Assembly: GCA_002839825.1 (NCBI GenBank)
Contig: PGYU01000006.1
Location: 124,001-188,000 of the forward strand
From: Ignavibacteriae bacterium HGW-Ignavibacteriae-1
GTDB taxonomy: Bacteria > Bacteroidota > Ignavibacteria > Kapaibacteriales > UBA2268
Length of the DNA stretch: 64,000 bases
Direction of reading: 5' to 3'
Shown piece after piece: positions 1 through 8,419 of the stretch. How positions within the stretch are numbered: position 1 is the first letter of the stretch; each line of letters starts with the position of its first letter. The notes under the pieces are model-generated. The model saw only the letters and a list, made by a program, of their open reading frames with translations, ran no database searches and was not told the DNA's origin. The position numbers and the translations under genes were made by a program.

Positions 1-615
1 GTTTCAAATATTTTATGTACAACTCATAATACATTATTGTCACCATTTGACGATGAAATGGGACGATTTCATAGAATAATTATTAAGTTTGACGAGGATT
101 TTAATTTAGACAATCCCAAAAATGATTTATCAGTATTCTGTGGTGAAGACTTAGAAAAGTGGATGCTTAAAACCGCTTGTAATTTTATAGCTTCAAATCA
201 AATTTATAGAGGTGGAGTTAAAAGTAATTATATGCTAAAAGACGAATATATTGATATTCTTTTCAATGACAAACCATTTCCTGAAAATTGGGGGATGTAT
301 TTCAAAATACCAGAGAACAAACCAATTCAAAAATTTAAATCGATATCTTTTCGCTCTATTACTGGAAACAATGAACTACAAGCAGTTGAATTTCTTATTA
401 ACAACTTTAAGTTTTATTTGGTTCTTTGTCAACCCGCTAATCCAAGTTTATTCGGGAAGTATCGACCGAGAGGTATGCAATTTTACGAAGGGGATATTAA
501 AAAAACTATTGAAATTTGTTGGCAAGACGAAAAATACAATGAAGGAATCTTTCTTGAACGTAAAGGAACAGCTAGAGGGGAGCCTAAGGAATGGGACGAT
601 TACTTGAAAAAATAA
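1..615 (+). CDS. HNH-like hypothetical protein, 5' truncated by window edge
   Basis: The ORF track starts at a TTG at 37, but the frame is open from base 1, so the gene begins outside the window. The added residues give a Cys-x-x-His-Asn-x-x-Leu-Ser-x-x-Asp-x5-Phe arrangement (ILCTTHNTLLSPFDDEMGRF). This resembles the CxxHN...LSxLD motif of HNH-related hypothetical proteins in which a lost N-terminal Cys pair would complete a zinc site. The rest (about 190 aa) is soluble, with no signal peptide or membrane segment. I recognise no other domain. It ends at TAA just before a repeat and a shared terminator. The function is unknown; a nuclease-like or zinc-binding role is inference from the motif only. 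Confidence 0.6.
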   Translation, partial: VSNILCTTHNTLLSPFDDEMGRFHRIIIKFDEDFNLDNPKNDLSVFCGEDLEKWMLKTACNFIASNQIYRGGVKSNYMLKDEYIDILFNDKPFPENWGMYFKIPENKPIQKFKSISFRSITGNNELQAVEFLINNFKFYLVLCQPANPSLFGKYRPRGMQFYEGDIKKTIEICWQDEKYNEGIFLERKGTARGEPKEWDDYLKK

Positions 616-668
616 AGGTTGAGGAACTAACATACCTTCTTTCCGTATTCAGCAAAATGGTATGTAAT

Positions 669-704
669 AATCCTGTCCATCCTGTAATCTTGATAATCCT
701 GTTC
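669..704. repeat. Degenerate 9-bp-period repeat (ATCCTGT units)
   Basis: ATCCTGT occurs at 670, 679 and 696, with a decayed copy (ATCTTGA) near 687, so the period is about nine bases. It lies in the 170-bp gap between the first gene and ahcY. The same kind of low-complexity ATCCTGT-rich intergenic element recurs in many environmental Bacteroidetes and related genomes. I see no ORF or obvious RNA fold in it. Confidence 0.55.
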
Positions 705-739
705 AAGAAACTCCTTTTCAAAACATACCCCCACAAAAA

Positions 740-765
740 AAAAAGAGGCTCTCGAGCCTCTTTTT
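740..765. terminator. Bidirectional intrinsic terminator
   Basis: A perfect 11-bp stem (AAAAAGAGGCT / AGCCTCTTTTT) encloses a CTCG loop. It has A-runs on the left and T-runs on the right, so it can terminate the rightward gene at 615 and the leftward operon ending at ahcY (786). Confidence 0.85.
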
Positions 766-785
766 AAATATTTGCCATGGTACTA

Positions 786-2099
786 TTATGTGCCGGCGTT
801 GTAATCGTTCATGTAAACGATTTGCTCGGGAGTGAGTTGGTCAATTTTCATGTGCATCATAGCTAATTTTGTTTCTGCAACGTATTCGTCTTGTGCCGGG
901 TCAGGAGTGATTACTTTGACAGGAATCGGGTCGCCTGATTTGTGCATAGTGACGAGGTTGAGATGTGCCATGAATTGATTCGCAAATGACATGTCCATAA
1001 CTTCTGAAGGGTGACCTTCGGCTGCAGCTAAGTTAATCAATCTGCCTTGAGCCAAAAGATAAATTTTTCTGCCGTCTTTCATAGTGTATTCTTCGCAATT
1101 TGCGCGAATAGTACGCTTGCTAACAGCAATTTCATCCAATTCCGGGATATTGATTTCAGCATCATAATGTCCGGTGTTGCAAACGATTGCACCGTCTTTC
1201 ATTACTTCAAAATGCTCTTTGCGGATTACATCTTTGACACCTGTTGCAGTACAGAAAATATCGCCAACTTTGGCAGCATCTTCCATAGTCATCACAGTGT
1301 GTCCTTCGAGGTAACCTTTGAGAGCAGCAGTTGCTTTTACTTCTGTGATAATTGTGTTCGAGCCCATTCCTTTCGCTCTTTTGGCAACGCCCGAGCCACA
1401 ATGTCCGTGACCTGCTACGACAAAATTCTTGCCTGCAAGCATTACGGAAGTTGCTCGGATGATACCGTCAATAGTTGATTGACCTGTACCATAAACATTA
1501 TCAAAGTCCCATTTTGTTTCAGCGTCATTAACGGCGAAAACAGGGTAGAGCAAATGTCCGGCTAATTCGCGAGCTCTCAAACGGCTTACACCGGTTGTAG
1601 TTTCTTCCGAACCACCGACGATATGCTGAGTTGCGAGTTCTTTATATTTTTCATGAACAGTGTCAATCAAATCGCAACCGTCATCAAGTGTCAGATGTGG
1701 CTTTCCGTCAATCGTACGTTCGATACACCAGTAGAAATCTTCTTTGTTGTTGTACCAAGCATAAATCTTGATTCCGTCTGCAGCCAAAGCTGCGGCTACT
1801 GCATCACTTGTCGAAAGTGGGTTGCATCCTGACCAAAGCACTTCGGCTCCGGCATCTCTGAGTGTTTTGATTAGAACAGCAGTTTCTTTGGTTACGTGCA
1901 AACAGCCTGCGATAGTATAACCTGCAAAAGGCTTAGTTTCGCTGTATTTTTTACGCAATCCCATTAAAACAGGCATATTTGCTTCTGCCCAATCAATTAA
2001 TTTTCTGCCTTCATCGGCAAGTTCGATATTGCGTACGCAATATTGCCCCAGAACTTCGGAGAAGTTGCCGGTTGCGGCTTTTGATGGTATATTTGACAT
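786..2099 (-). CDS. ahcY: Adenosylhomocysteinase
   Basis: A 437-aa S-adenosyl-L-homocysteine hydrolase. It splits SAH into adenosine and homocysteine in the cytoplasm, removing product inhibition of methyltransferases. The NAD-binding glycine motif (AGHGHCGSG) lies near residues 229-237, followed by the expected acidic TEVKA segment. The N-terminal substrate region carries the family GCLHVTKETAVL stretch (about 65-76). The protein lacks the internal insertion and the C-terminal Lys-Tyr tail of the long eukaryotic/proteobacterial form, so it belongs to the shorter form seen in archaea and Thermotoga. It is the last gene of the nucleotidyltransferase-metK-ahcY operon, 25 bp after metK, so the enzyme making SAM and the one clearing SAH are made together. 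A terminator follows at 740-765. Confidence 0.96.
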   Translation of the reverse strand: MSNIPSKAATGNFSEVLGQYCVRNIELADEGRKLIDWAEANMPVLMGLRKKYSETKPFAGYTIAGCLHVTKETAVLIKTLRDAGAEVLWSGCNPLSTSDAVAAALAADGIKIYAWYNNKEDFYWCIERTIDGKPHLTLDDGCDLIDTVHEKYKELATQHIVGGSEETTTGVSRLRARELAGHLLYPVFAVNDAETKWDFDNVYGTGQSTIDGIIRATSVMLAGKNFVVAGHGHCGSGVAKRAKGMGSNTIITEVKATAALKGYLEGHTVMTMEDAAKVGDIFCTATGVKDVIRKEHFEVMKDGAIVCNTGHYDAEINIPELDEIAVSKRTIRANCEEYTMKDGRKIYLLAQGRLINLAAAEGHPSEVMDMSFANQFMAHLNLVTMHKSGDPIPVKVITPDPAQDEYVAETKLAMMHMKIDQLTPEQIVYMNDYNAGT

Positions 2100-2124
2100 T
2101 TATAAATCCTATATTATTAAAATT

Positions 2125-3270
2125 CTAATTAAAATTTTTCTTGAACAATTCTACAAAGCTTAATTGTTCCCAAGGGAATTCATTTCGTCCGAAATGCCCA
2201 TAAGCAGCTGTGTTGCGGAATATCGGTTTCTTGAGGTCTAATCTTTCGATTATGGCTCTCGGCGATAAATCTATGTTCTTCAGTATGAATGATGCTAATT
2301 CAGTTTCGTCCACCATCGAAGTGCCATGTGTTTTGACGTTGATTGAAACAGGTTGGGCTACACCGATTGCATATGACAATTGAATTGTACATTCCTTTGC
2401 GATTTCTGCGGCTACTATGTTTTTTGCCAAGTGTCTTGCAGCATACGCAGCCGAACGGTCAACTTTTGTAGCATCTTTGCCCGAGAAAGCGCCACCGCCG
2501 TGAGGGGCTTTACCACCATATGTATCCACGATGATTTTACGTCCGGTCAATCCTGTATCGCCATGTGGTCCACCAATCTCGAATTTACCTGTAGGGTTGA
2601 TGTGGAATTTTGTATTTTCGTCGAGCAATTCCTTAGGAATGACGTTATAAATTAATTTTTCAATTACATCTTCTCTGATTTTGCTTTGTTCGACGTCGGG
2701 GTCGTGTTGAGTTGAAACTACAACGGTGTCAACACGAATAATTTCGTTAGTATCGCTATATTCGATTGTTACTTGTGATTTTGAATCAGGGCGAAGATAT
2801 GGCATTATGTTTGAATTTTTCCTAATATCAGCCAACTTGCGAACTAATTGGTGCGAGAACATTATAGGAGCTGGCATCAATTCCGGTGTTTCGGTATTTG
2901 CATAGCCAAACATCATTCCTTGGTCTCCGGCGCCTCCGACATCAACTCCAAGAGCGATATCATGAGATTGATGATTAATCACATTCACTACAGCGGCAGA
3001 TTCTGCATCGAATCTTAAACCGTATTTGTTGTAGCCAATGTCTTTAATTACATCACGAACGAGTTTTTGTAAATCTACGTAAGTGTTTGTTCTAACTTCA
3101 CCACCGACAACAATTAATCCGGTTGATGCGAAACATTCACAAGCTACGCGGCTTTCGGGGTCGTCAGTAAGCATAGCATCAAGTACCGCATCGGATACTT
3201 GGTCGCAAATTTTATCGGGATGTCCTTCGGAAACTGATTCAGAAGTAAATAAATACGTTTTTTTTGACAT
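2125..3270 (-). CDS. metK: S-adenosylmethionine synthetase
   Basis: A 381-aa methionine adenosyltransferase making SAM from methionine and ATP. Family motifs are clear: [20 protein letters not shown] at the N-terminus, [12 protein letters not shown] in the middle (about 111-122), [18 protein letters not shown] (about 258-275) and [11 protein letters not shown] near the C-terminus. Length matches the bacterial family. It lies 24 bp downstream of the nucleotidyltransferase gene and 25 bp upstream of ahcY, in one leftward operon. No SAM riboswitch I know of (SAM-I, -II or SAH type) is recognisable ahead of it or ahead of the operon. Confidence 0.97.
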   Translation of the reverse strand: MSKKTYLFTSESVSEGHPDKICDQVSDAVLDAMLTDDPESRVACECFASTGLIVVGGEVRTNTYVDLQKLVRDVIKDIGYNKYGLRFDAESAAVVNVINHQSHDIALGVDVGGAGDQGMMFGYANTETPELMPAPIMFSHQLVRKLADIRKNSNIMPYLRPDSKSQVTIEYSDTNEIIRVDTVVVSTQHDPDVEQSKIREDVIEKLIYNVIPKELLDENTKFHINPTGKFEIGGPHGDTGLTGRKIIVDTYGGKAPHGGGAFSGKDATKVDRSAAYAARHLAKNIVAAEIAKECTIQLSYAIGVAQPVSINVKTHGTSMVDETELASFILKNIDLSPRAIIERLDLKKPIFRNTAAYGHFGRNEFPWEQLSFVELFKKNFN

Positions 3271-3294
3271 TATAAAGACCTTTTTATAATAATT

Positions 3295-4275
3295 TTAAGT
3301 TTCTGATATTTGGCTCGAATCGCCAACATTTAGACGATTAAAATGACCTTTTACTTCGGCTTCATTCCCAATTATTGATTGTTCGAGCAAAGAGGATTGA
3401 ACTTTTGCGTAGTTACTGATAATCGAATCACGCACAATGCTATCTTTGACAACTGCACCATCGGCGACTGACGCATATGGTCCGATTACCGAGCGTTCAA
3501 TTACAGCGGTTGCCGCTACAAATGATGGAGGAATGATAATGGAATCGGGGAATTGTCTTGATGGTGGTTTGCGGTCTAACAAAAATCTGTTTGTATTGAG
3601 CAAAGTTTCGGGTTTTCCGCAATCGAACCAACCTTCTACGTTTGTAGTCGAGAACTCTGCACCTTTTTCAATCATCATTTGCAAAGCATCGGTCAATTGG
3701 TATTCGCCGCGTGTTCGGATATTATTTTTTATCATTTCGTCCAAACATGCACTTAATAATTTTGAATCTTCAATACTGTATAGACCTACTATTGCAAGAT
3801 TTGAGACAAATTGTTCGGGCTTTTCGACTAATCTTTCGATTTTGCCCTTTTTATTTAGTACCACAACGCCAAAGCGGCGCGGGTCTTCAACTTCTTTCAC
3901 ACCGATAGTATTAGAACCTTTGACTGTCAATCTTGATAAATCAACATCAAAAATGGTGTCTCCGAGTATGATTACTAATGGGTCTGTGCCGTAAGTATTG
4001 CGTCCTGTCCAAATAGCATGCCCCAAACCGAGACGTTCTTCTTGGACGACGAAATCAAAATTTATAGATTTGTAGTTTTCGACAACGTAATTTTCGACCA
4101 ACTTGCCCATATATCCGGTTATAATCGTAGCTTTAGTGATTGATTGCTCAACCAAAGCATCTAAAATATGACCTAAAATGGGTTTGCCTGCGACGTTTAA
4201 TAGGACTTTCGGTAAGGAATATGTGTGTGGACGTAGCCTTGTACCGACACCGGCTACCGGTATTACCGCTCTCAT
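3295..4275 (-). CDS. Sugar-1-phosphate nucleotidyltransferase
   Basis: A 326-aa protein with an N-terminal nucleotidyltransferase fold. The signature AGVGTRLRPHTYSLPK opens the protein, followed by VAGKP and a metal-binding ILGDTIFD segment (about 107-114). EYQLTDAL (about 192-199) and WFDCGKPETLL are typical of RmlA/GalU/GlmU-like enzymes. The last 80 residues show hexapeptide-like repeats (VIGPYASV, IVRDSIISNYAKV, IIGNEAEV), suggesting a short left-handed beta-helix. It would activate a sugar phosphate for envelope polysaccharide synthesis, but the sugar and nucleotide cannot be read from sequence. It is first in the operon with metK and ahcY, an unexpected pairing with no evident functional link. 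Confidence 0.85.
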   Translation of the reverse strand: MRAVIPVAGVGTRLRPHTYSLPKVLLNVAGKPILGHILDALVEQSITKATIITGYMGKLVENYVVENYKSINFDFVVQEERLGLGHAIWTGRNTYGTDPLVIILGDTIFDVDLSRLTVKGSNTIGVKEVEDPRRFGVVVLNKKGKIERLVEKPEQFVSNLAIVGLYSIEDSKLLSACLDEMIKNNIRTRGEYQLTDALQMMIEKGAEFSTTNVEGWFDCGKPETLLNTNRFLLDRKPPSRQFPDSIIIPPSFVAATAVIERSVIGPYASVADGAVVKDSIVRDSIISNYAKVQSSLLEQSIIGNEAEVKGHFNRLNVGDSSQISET

Positions 4276-4277
4276 TT

Positions 4278-4344
4278 ATTACTACTAATTTTGATTAACC
4301 AAATGAAATACATAAGTTCACAAAAGTACGAATTTAGTAGTAAT
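4278..4344 (-). promoter_or_regulatory. Inverted-repeat leader and promoter candidate of the metK operon
   Basis: The 102-bp gap before the nucleotidyltransferase start holds a perfect 11-bp inverted repeat (4278-4288 and 4334-4344, TTACTACTAA / TTAGTAGTAA) whose start-proximal arm lies just ahead of the ATG. Between the arms, the minus strand carries TACTTTTG (4328-4321), an exact match to the Bacteroidetes -7 element TAnnTTTG, without a convincing -33 element. Depending on where transcription starts, the repeat could fold in the RNA over the start site or act as a DNA operator around the promoter. Confidence 0.35.
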
Positions 4345-4377
4345 TAATTGAAAAAAAATTGATTTCAAGTGATTTTC

Positions 4378-6768
4378 CTATTGAATTCTTATCTTGCGAC
4401 CAACGCTAAGACTGCGTTCGTCAATGTTTTTGTTTATTGATTTGAGTGAAGCTACCGAAACTCCAAATTTGCGAGCTATTTCACCAAGTGTGTCGCCTCT
4501 TTTAATAGTATAATGCTTGGGTGAGCTCTTAACATTCTTAATTTGAGCGGCAGAACTACCTTTTGCATCGGTCGAAGTATGAATTGTTAGCTTACTTTTT
4601 GCAAAAACTGTCGAACCTCTTATTTCATCAGGGTTCCACGCTTTGATTTGGTTCTCGGTAACGCGATATTTCGCAGCAATCGTGCTTAATGTTTCGCCTC
4701 TTGCAACCTTATGAACTATTGGTTTTGTTGAAGTTGCAATCGTAGGTTCGTTGTTTGTGCTTGATGCAATTTGCCCGTTTGCCGGAATTTTCAAATTCTG
4801 ACCGGAATAAATCTTATGTCTGTCAATTTTGTTGATTTTGCGAATTTGGTCTATCGAAACTCCGTAATCATCAGCAATTTGTGCCAGCGTTTCGCCACTT
4901 CTTACTTTATGGTAAGTAGTACCACTTTCGGTTTTGATTGGCTCAATATTGACTTGCGTTGATTTTTGGTTAGATGCAACTTGACCTGAAGAATTTATCA
5001 CCAAAACCTGTCCGATAGTAATTTTATCATCATCTAAGGATAAATTATTCAAATTTCTTAGTTCACCAACTTCAATTTCGTATTCTCTGGCAATGCTGTG
5101 AAGCGATTCGCCGGATTTGACTTTGTGAGTAGAAGAATTTGTCGAACTACCCGGGTTTGATGTTGGCGTTGAAGTTGCAGCAATTTCTGTATTAGGAGTG
5201 TTTATAACAGGAATAATAAGTTCCTGTCCGGTTTTTAATTTAGATTTTGTAGATTTCAAATTGTTCATTGCTACAATGTCCGAACTTTTGATTCCGTAGT
5301 TTTTAGCAATCTTAGTGATTGTTTCGCGACTTTTTACTTTATGAGTCATGAAAGGTTGCTTTTCTTCATCAGTCAAAGCCGCAAAATTCACTGCGAATCT
5401 GTCCTTAGAGCCGACAGGAATTTTCAAAGCATAAGGAAGTCTGTCCGGAGGAGTGCAATTTTTAATCAACTCGGAGTTCAAAGCTTTGACTTCGTCTAAG
5501 CTTATTCCTAATGCTTGAGCTACAGATTGCAAACTGACAGCCTCATTTACTTCATAGGTATCGTAACGATATTCTTCCTGAAAATTAAGCGAATCAATGG
5601 AAAAACCATATGCTTCAGGATTCATTGCCAAACGAGTTGTTGCGATATACATTGGCACGTATCCGCGAGTTTCGCGTGGCAATCTATCCATAACGTCCCA
5701 AAAGTCAGGTTTAGTGCCACCTGTACGTCTTATAGCACGTGATACACAACCGGGTCCGCAATTATAAGCTGCCATTGCCAAATGCCAATCTCCAAACTGG
5801 TTGTACAAATCCTTCAAGTGCCTCATAGCTGCAATAGTAGCTTTGTCGGGGTCACGTCGGTCATCAACGAAGATTGATTTATCTTTGTTCAAATTGTACA
5901 TTTCGCCTGTAGAACGAATAAATTGCCATAGACCAACAGCGCTCGCACTCGATACAATCGTCGGGTTAAGACCACTTTCTATCATCGAGAGATAAATTAT
6001 TTCTTCAGGCATATCGTATTCGCGGGCATATCGCTTCATCATCGGGAACCATTTTGAACTTCGTTCAAGCCAATTCCTGAAAAATTTAGCACCTCTGTTT
6101 TTCGTCATAAATGAAATTGCTTTTTCGACGGACGGATGGTCTGTAAGCGGTATTACTACATTAGTAGGTGCCTTTGGCAAAGTCGGATACCCCGGGGTAG
6201 CAATCTTTGTTCCGGCAATGTCTGGAGCATTGAATTCAAGAGGTTCGATTTCTTCTGCAATTTCAGAAGCAAGTATGTCCCTTATGATAAAAAATGATGA
6301 AGATTCATCAACTAAGTCAATATTTTTAATGTAATTTTGATAATCGTCAATTATTGATTGAGCCAAATCCGTAAAATCGTTATTGTTGTCAATGCCCGGA
6401 CTGCTCGAAATCATATTCAATTTATCTAAGGCTTGTTCAAAATATCTTGCTGCCCTTGCTGTATCACGCTTTTGAATGAGAATCAGGGCTTGGAGATACT
6501 TTTGACGGGATTGTTCAATGGTAGTAGTAACTTCATTGTTCTGTGTATGGATAGTTCTTGAACCTTTTTGGTCGTCAAGGTCAGAATATTTGTCGGGGAA
6601 AATTTTTGTATTTGTGCTATCGTTCCGAACATCGCCCTTTTGTGATGATTGGCGTGCTTTCGGTATTAATACAGGATAACCTTTAGATTGACAGAGCAAT
6701 TCTAACGGTTCAGCCATCATAAGCAAAACAAATAGAATTAATACATAGCCGATTTGGATATTTTTCAT
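4378..6768 (-). CDS. mltD: LysM-containing lytic murein transglycosylase (MltD type)
   Basis: Cleaves the MurNAc-GlcNAc bond of peptidoglycan in the envelope. The track ORF starts at a TTG at 6792. I prefer the ATG at 6768, which is preceded by GGGGAAGTAGG and leads directly into a signal peptide; this gives 796 aa. Numbered in the 804-aa ORF: a charged linker to about 215, a Slt-type domain at about 245-375 with catalytic Glu272 in SMIESGLNP and the SASAVGLWQF and AAYNCGPG motifs, a degenerate LysM-like segment (about 410-465), then five LysM repeats starting near 481, 549, 623, 686 and 757, each opening HKVxxxE/YTIKRGDT. Long Ser/Thr/Asn linkers separate the repeats. More LysM copies than E. 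coli MltD (two). Monocistronic by spacing. Confidence 0.93.
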   Translation of the reverse strand: MKNIQIGYVLILFVLLMMAEPLELLCQSKGYPVLIPKARQSSQKGDVRNDSTNTKIFPDKYSDLDDQKGSRTIHTQNNEVTTTIEQSRQKYLQALILIQKRDTARAARYFEQALDKLNMISSSPGIDNNNDFTDLAQSIIDDYQNYIKNIDLVDESSSFFIIRDILASEIAEEIEPLEFNAPDIAGTKIATPGYPTLPKAPTNVVIPLTDHPSVEKAISFMTKNRGAKFFRNWLERSSKWFPMMKRYAREYDMPEEIIYLSMIESGLNPTIVSSASAVGLWQFIRSTGEMYNLNKDKSIFVDDRRDPDKATIAAMRHLKDLYNQFGDWHLAMAAYNCGPGCVSRAIRRTGGTKPDFWDVMDRLPRETRGYVPMYIATTRLAMNPEAYGFSIDSLNFQEEYRYDTYEVNEAVSLQSVAQALGISLDEVKALNSELIKNCTPPDRLPYALKIPVGSKDRFAVNFAALTDEEKQPFMTHKVKSRETITKIAKNYGIKSSDIVAMNNLKSTKSKLKTGQELIIPVINTPNTEIAATSTPTSNPGSSTNSSTHKVKSGESLHSIAREYEIEVGELRNLNNLSLDDDKITIGQVLVINSSGQVASNQKSTQVNIEPIKTESGTTYHKVRSGETLAQIADDYGVSIDQIRKINKIDRHKIYSGQNLKIPANGQIASSTNNEPTIATSTKPIVHKVARGETLSTIAAKYRVTENQIKAWNPDEIRGSTVFAKSKLTIHTSTDAKGSSAAQIKNVKSSPKHYTIKRGDTLGEIARKFGVSVASLKSINKNIDERSLSVGRKIRIQ

Positions 6769-6838
6769 CCTACTTCCCCAAATTTTGCACAAAATATTTT
6801 ATCAATATAACGCATTTTTTTATTGTAACAAAAAAAAA

Positions 6839-7651
6839 TCACTTTTTATTCTTTAATATTATTGAAATTAAAACGATTACGAAAAAAATCATCGTCTGAG
6901 TAATGACGATTATAGCTCCACTTGGTAAATCCAAAATGTAAGAAAAGATGATTCCCATAACCGAACTCAACATGCCGATAATCACCGAAATCACTGTCAT
7001 AGAGCCGAAAGACGACGATATTAGCCTTGCAGAAGCGGGGGGAATTACTAAGTATGCCGAGATTAGAATTATGCCCACAATTTTGATAGAAATGACGATT
7101 GTCACCGAAATCAGCAAAATCAATATGATATTGTCAAATTCTATCGGTACTTTGTCTGCCCCGGCAAGGTCAACATCAAAGGTTGAATATGCCCACCTTG
7201 CCCAAAGTTTGAAAAATGTCAAAATCGTAACCAATGAAAGCAGTAGTGCTATTATTAGCTCCTGGTCATTTACAGTCAATATCGAACCGAATAAATATGA
7301 ATAGGCATCGGACGTGTATTGTGTTTTGACAGCAAGAAAAATTATGCCGAGTGCGACCGATAAGGCAAATAGAACTCCAATCAAAGCATCGGCAGCTAAT
7401 TGAGTATATTTTTGAAGGTAAACAATAGCAATAGCAACGAGTATAGTAAATGGAACAGCAGTCAGCAATGGCTCTACGCCCAGTAGCAAACCAAGAGCTA
7501 CACCACCGAATGCTGCGTGAGCTAGCCCACTTCCGATGAAACTGATTTTGCGTTGGACTACGAATACCCCATAATAACTACCCGTGAATCCGGTCAATAG
7601 ACCTGCAGTCAATGCTTTTTGAAAAAAAGGATAAGTAAGTGCTTCTAACAT
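6839..7651 (-). CDS. znuB: Zinc/manganese ABC transporter permease
   Basis: A 270-aa integral inner-membrane protein of the ABC-3 family with about eight hydrophobic segments. It carries the GSGLAHAAFGGVALG segment (about 36-50) typical of ZnuB/MntB permeases and the conserved IVGIILISAYLVIPPASA stretch (about 187-204). It forms the channel through which the ion passes when ZnuC hydrolyses ATP. The C-terminus is Lys-rich (LKNKK). It is the third gene of znuA-znuC-znuB, 12 bp after znuC. The partner ZnuA has a His-rich loop, which favours zinc, but Mn or Fe cannot be excluded from the permease alone. Confidence 0.93.
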   Translation of the reverse strand: MLEALTYPFFQKALTAGLLTGFTGSYYGVFVVQRKISFIGSGLAHAAFGGVALGLLLGVEPLLTAVPFTILVAIAIVYLQKYTQLAADALIGVLFALSVALGIIFLAVKTQYTSDAYSYLFGSILTVNDQELIIALLLSLVTILTFFKLWARWAYSTFDVDLAGADKVPIEFDNIILILLISVTIVISIKIVGIILISAYLVIPPASARLISSSFGSMTVISVIIGMLSSVMGIIFSYILDLPSGAIIVITQTMIFFVIVLISIILKNKK

Positions 7652-7663
7652 GCTATTTTCAAA

Positions 7664-8419
7664 TTAAATTTTTAGTCCGAATTTTATACCATGACCATGC
7701 CCAAGATGGGAGAAAGTGCGTTGTAAATTTTCGTCGGTGAATGCAGTTTTTGATTCTCCGAAATATACTTGGCGGCGATTTAGCAAAAGTACATAATTTG
7801 TATGATGGTACGCAGCCGACCAATCGTGCGTTATCATGATGACAGTTGTGCCGAATTTTTGATTGTATTCGGTGATTAGTTTATTGATGCTCAATTCGCA
7901 AACTAAATCAATTCCTGTTGCAGGTTCATCGAGCAATAAGATTTTGGGATTGCGAATCAGGCTTCGAGCCAAAAATACTCTTTGCAATTCGCCACCCGAA
8001 AGTGCTGCTAATGGGCGATAAATGAAGTCTCCCGCTCCAACTTCATGCATAATCGCAGCAACTTTGTCGCTATCATGAGAATTGATTTTGAAGCTCCATC
8101 GGCGTTTGATTCCGCTCATCACCAAATCAATCGCTCGAGCCGGAAAAGATTTGTCCATTGTTTTGATTTGCGGCACATAGGAAATCGTGCCGGGAGGCAA
8201 ATCGTCAATGTCTGCCCCGAACATTTTTACATTTCCTGTGGCAGGTTTGACCAGGCCAATCAAAGTCTTCATCAAAGTCGTTTTGCCGGAACCGTTCGGA
8301 CCAACAATTGCCAAATATGAACCACTCGGTAGTTTGAAATTTATGTCCTCGAGCACAGTATTTTGCCCGAGAACTACCTTCAGATTACTAACTTCGAGTA
8401 TATTGGCATGGATGCTCAT
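7664..8419 (-). CDS. znuC: Zinc/manganese ABC transporter ATP-binding protein
   Basis: A 251-aa cytoplasmic ATPase. Walker A GPNGSGKTT is at about 39-47, the Q-loop at YVPQ (about 81-84), the ABC signature LSGGELQRVFLARSL at about 139-153, Walker B ILLLDEPATGID at about 160-171 and the H-loop at MITHDW. The C-terminus ends in a His-containing segment (HLGHGHG), perhaps metal-sensing. Its start overlaps the znuA stop by four bases (ATGA), so the two are probably translationally coupled. With ZnuB it powers metal import. Confidence 0.95.
   Translation of the reverse strand: MSIHANILEVSNLKVVLGQNTVLEDINFKLPSGSYLAIVGPNGSGKTTLMKTLIGLVKPATGNVKMFGADIDDLPPGTISYVPQIKTMDKSFPARAIDLVMSGIKRRWSFKINSHDSDKVAAIMHEVGAGDFIYRPLAALSGGELQRVFLARSLIRNPKILLLDEPATGIDLVCELSINKLITEYNQKFGTTVIMITHDWSAAYHHTNYVLLLNRRQVYFGESKTAFTDENLQRTFSHLGHGHGIKFGLKI

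Noticed and set aside
251-607. 118-aa ORF in another frame of the first gene
   Set aside because: Phe/Leu/Lys-rich out-of-frame reading of the HNH-like gene, without its own start region.
1047-1478. 143-aa plus-strand ORF
   Set aside because: Antisense shadow of ahcY.
3437-3994. 185-aa plus-strand ORF
   Set aside because: Antisense shadow of the sugar nucleotidyltransferase; low-complexity Ser/Thr composition and no start signal.
4276-4377. SAM or SAH riboswitch ahead of the metK operon
   Set aside because: The gap is only 102 bp and I could not match the conserved cores of SAM-I, SAM-II or SAH riboswitches; only a simple inverted repeat is present.
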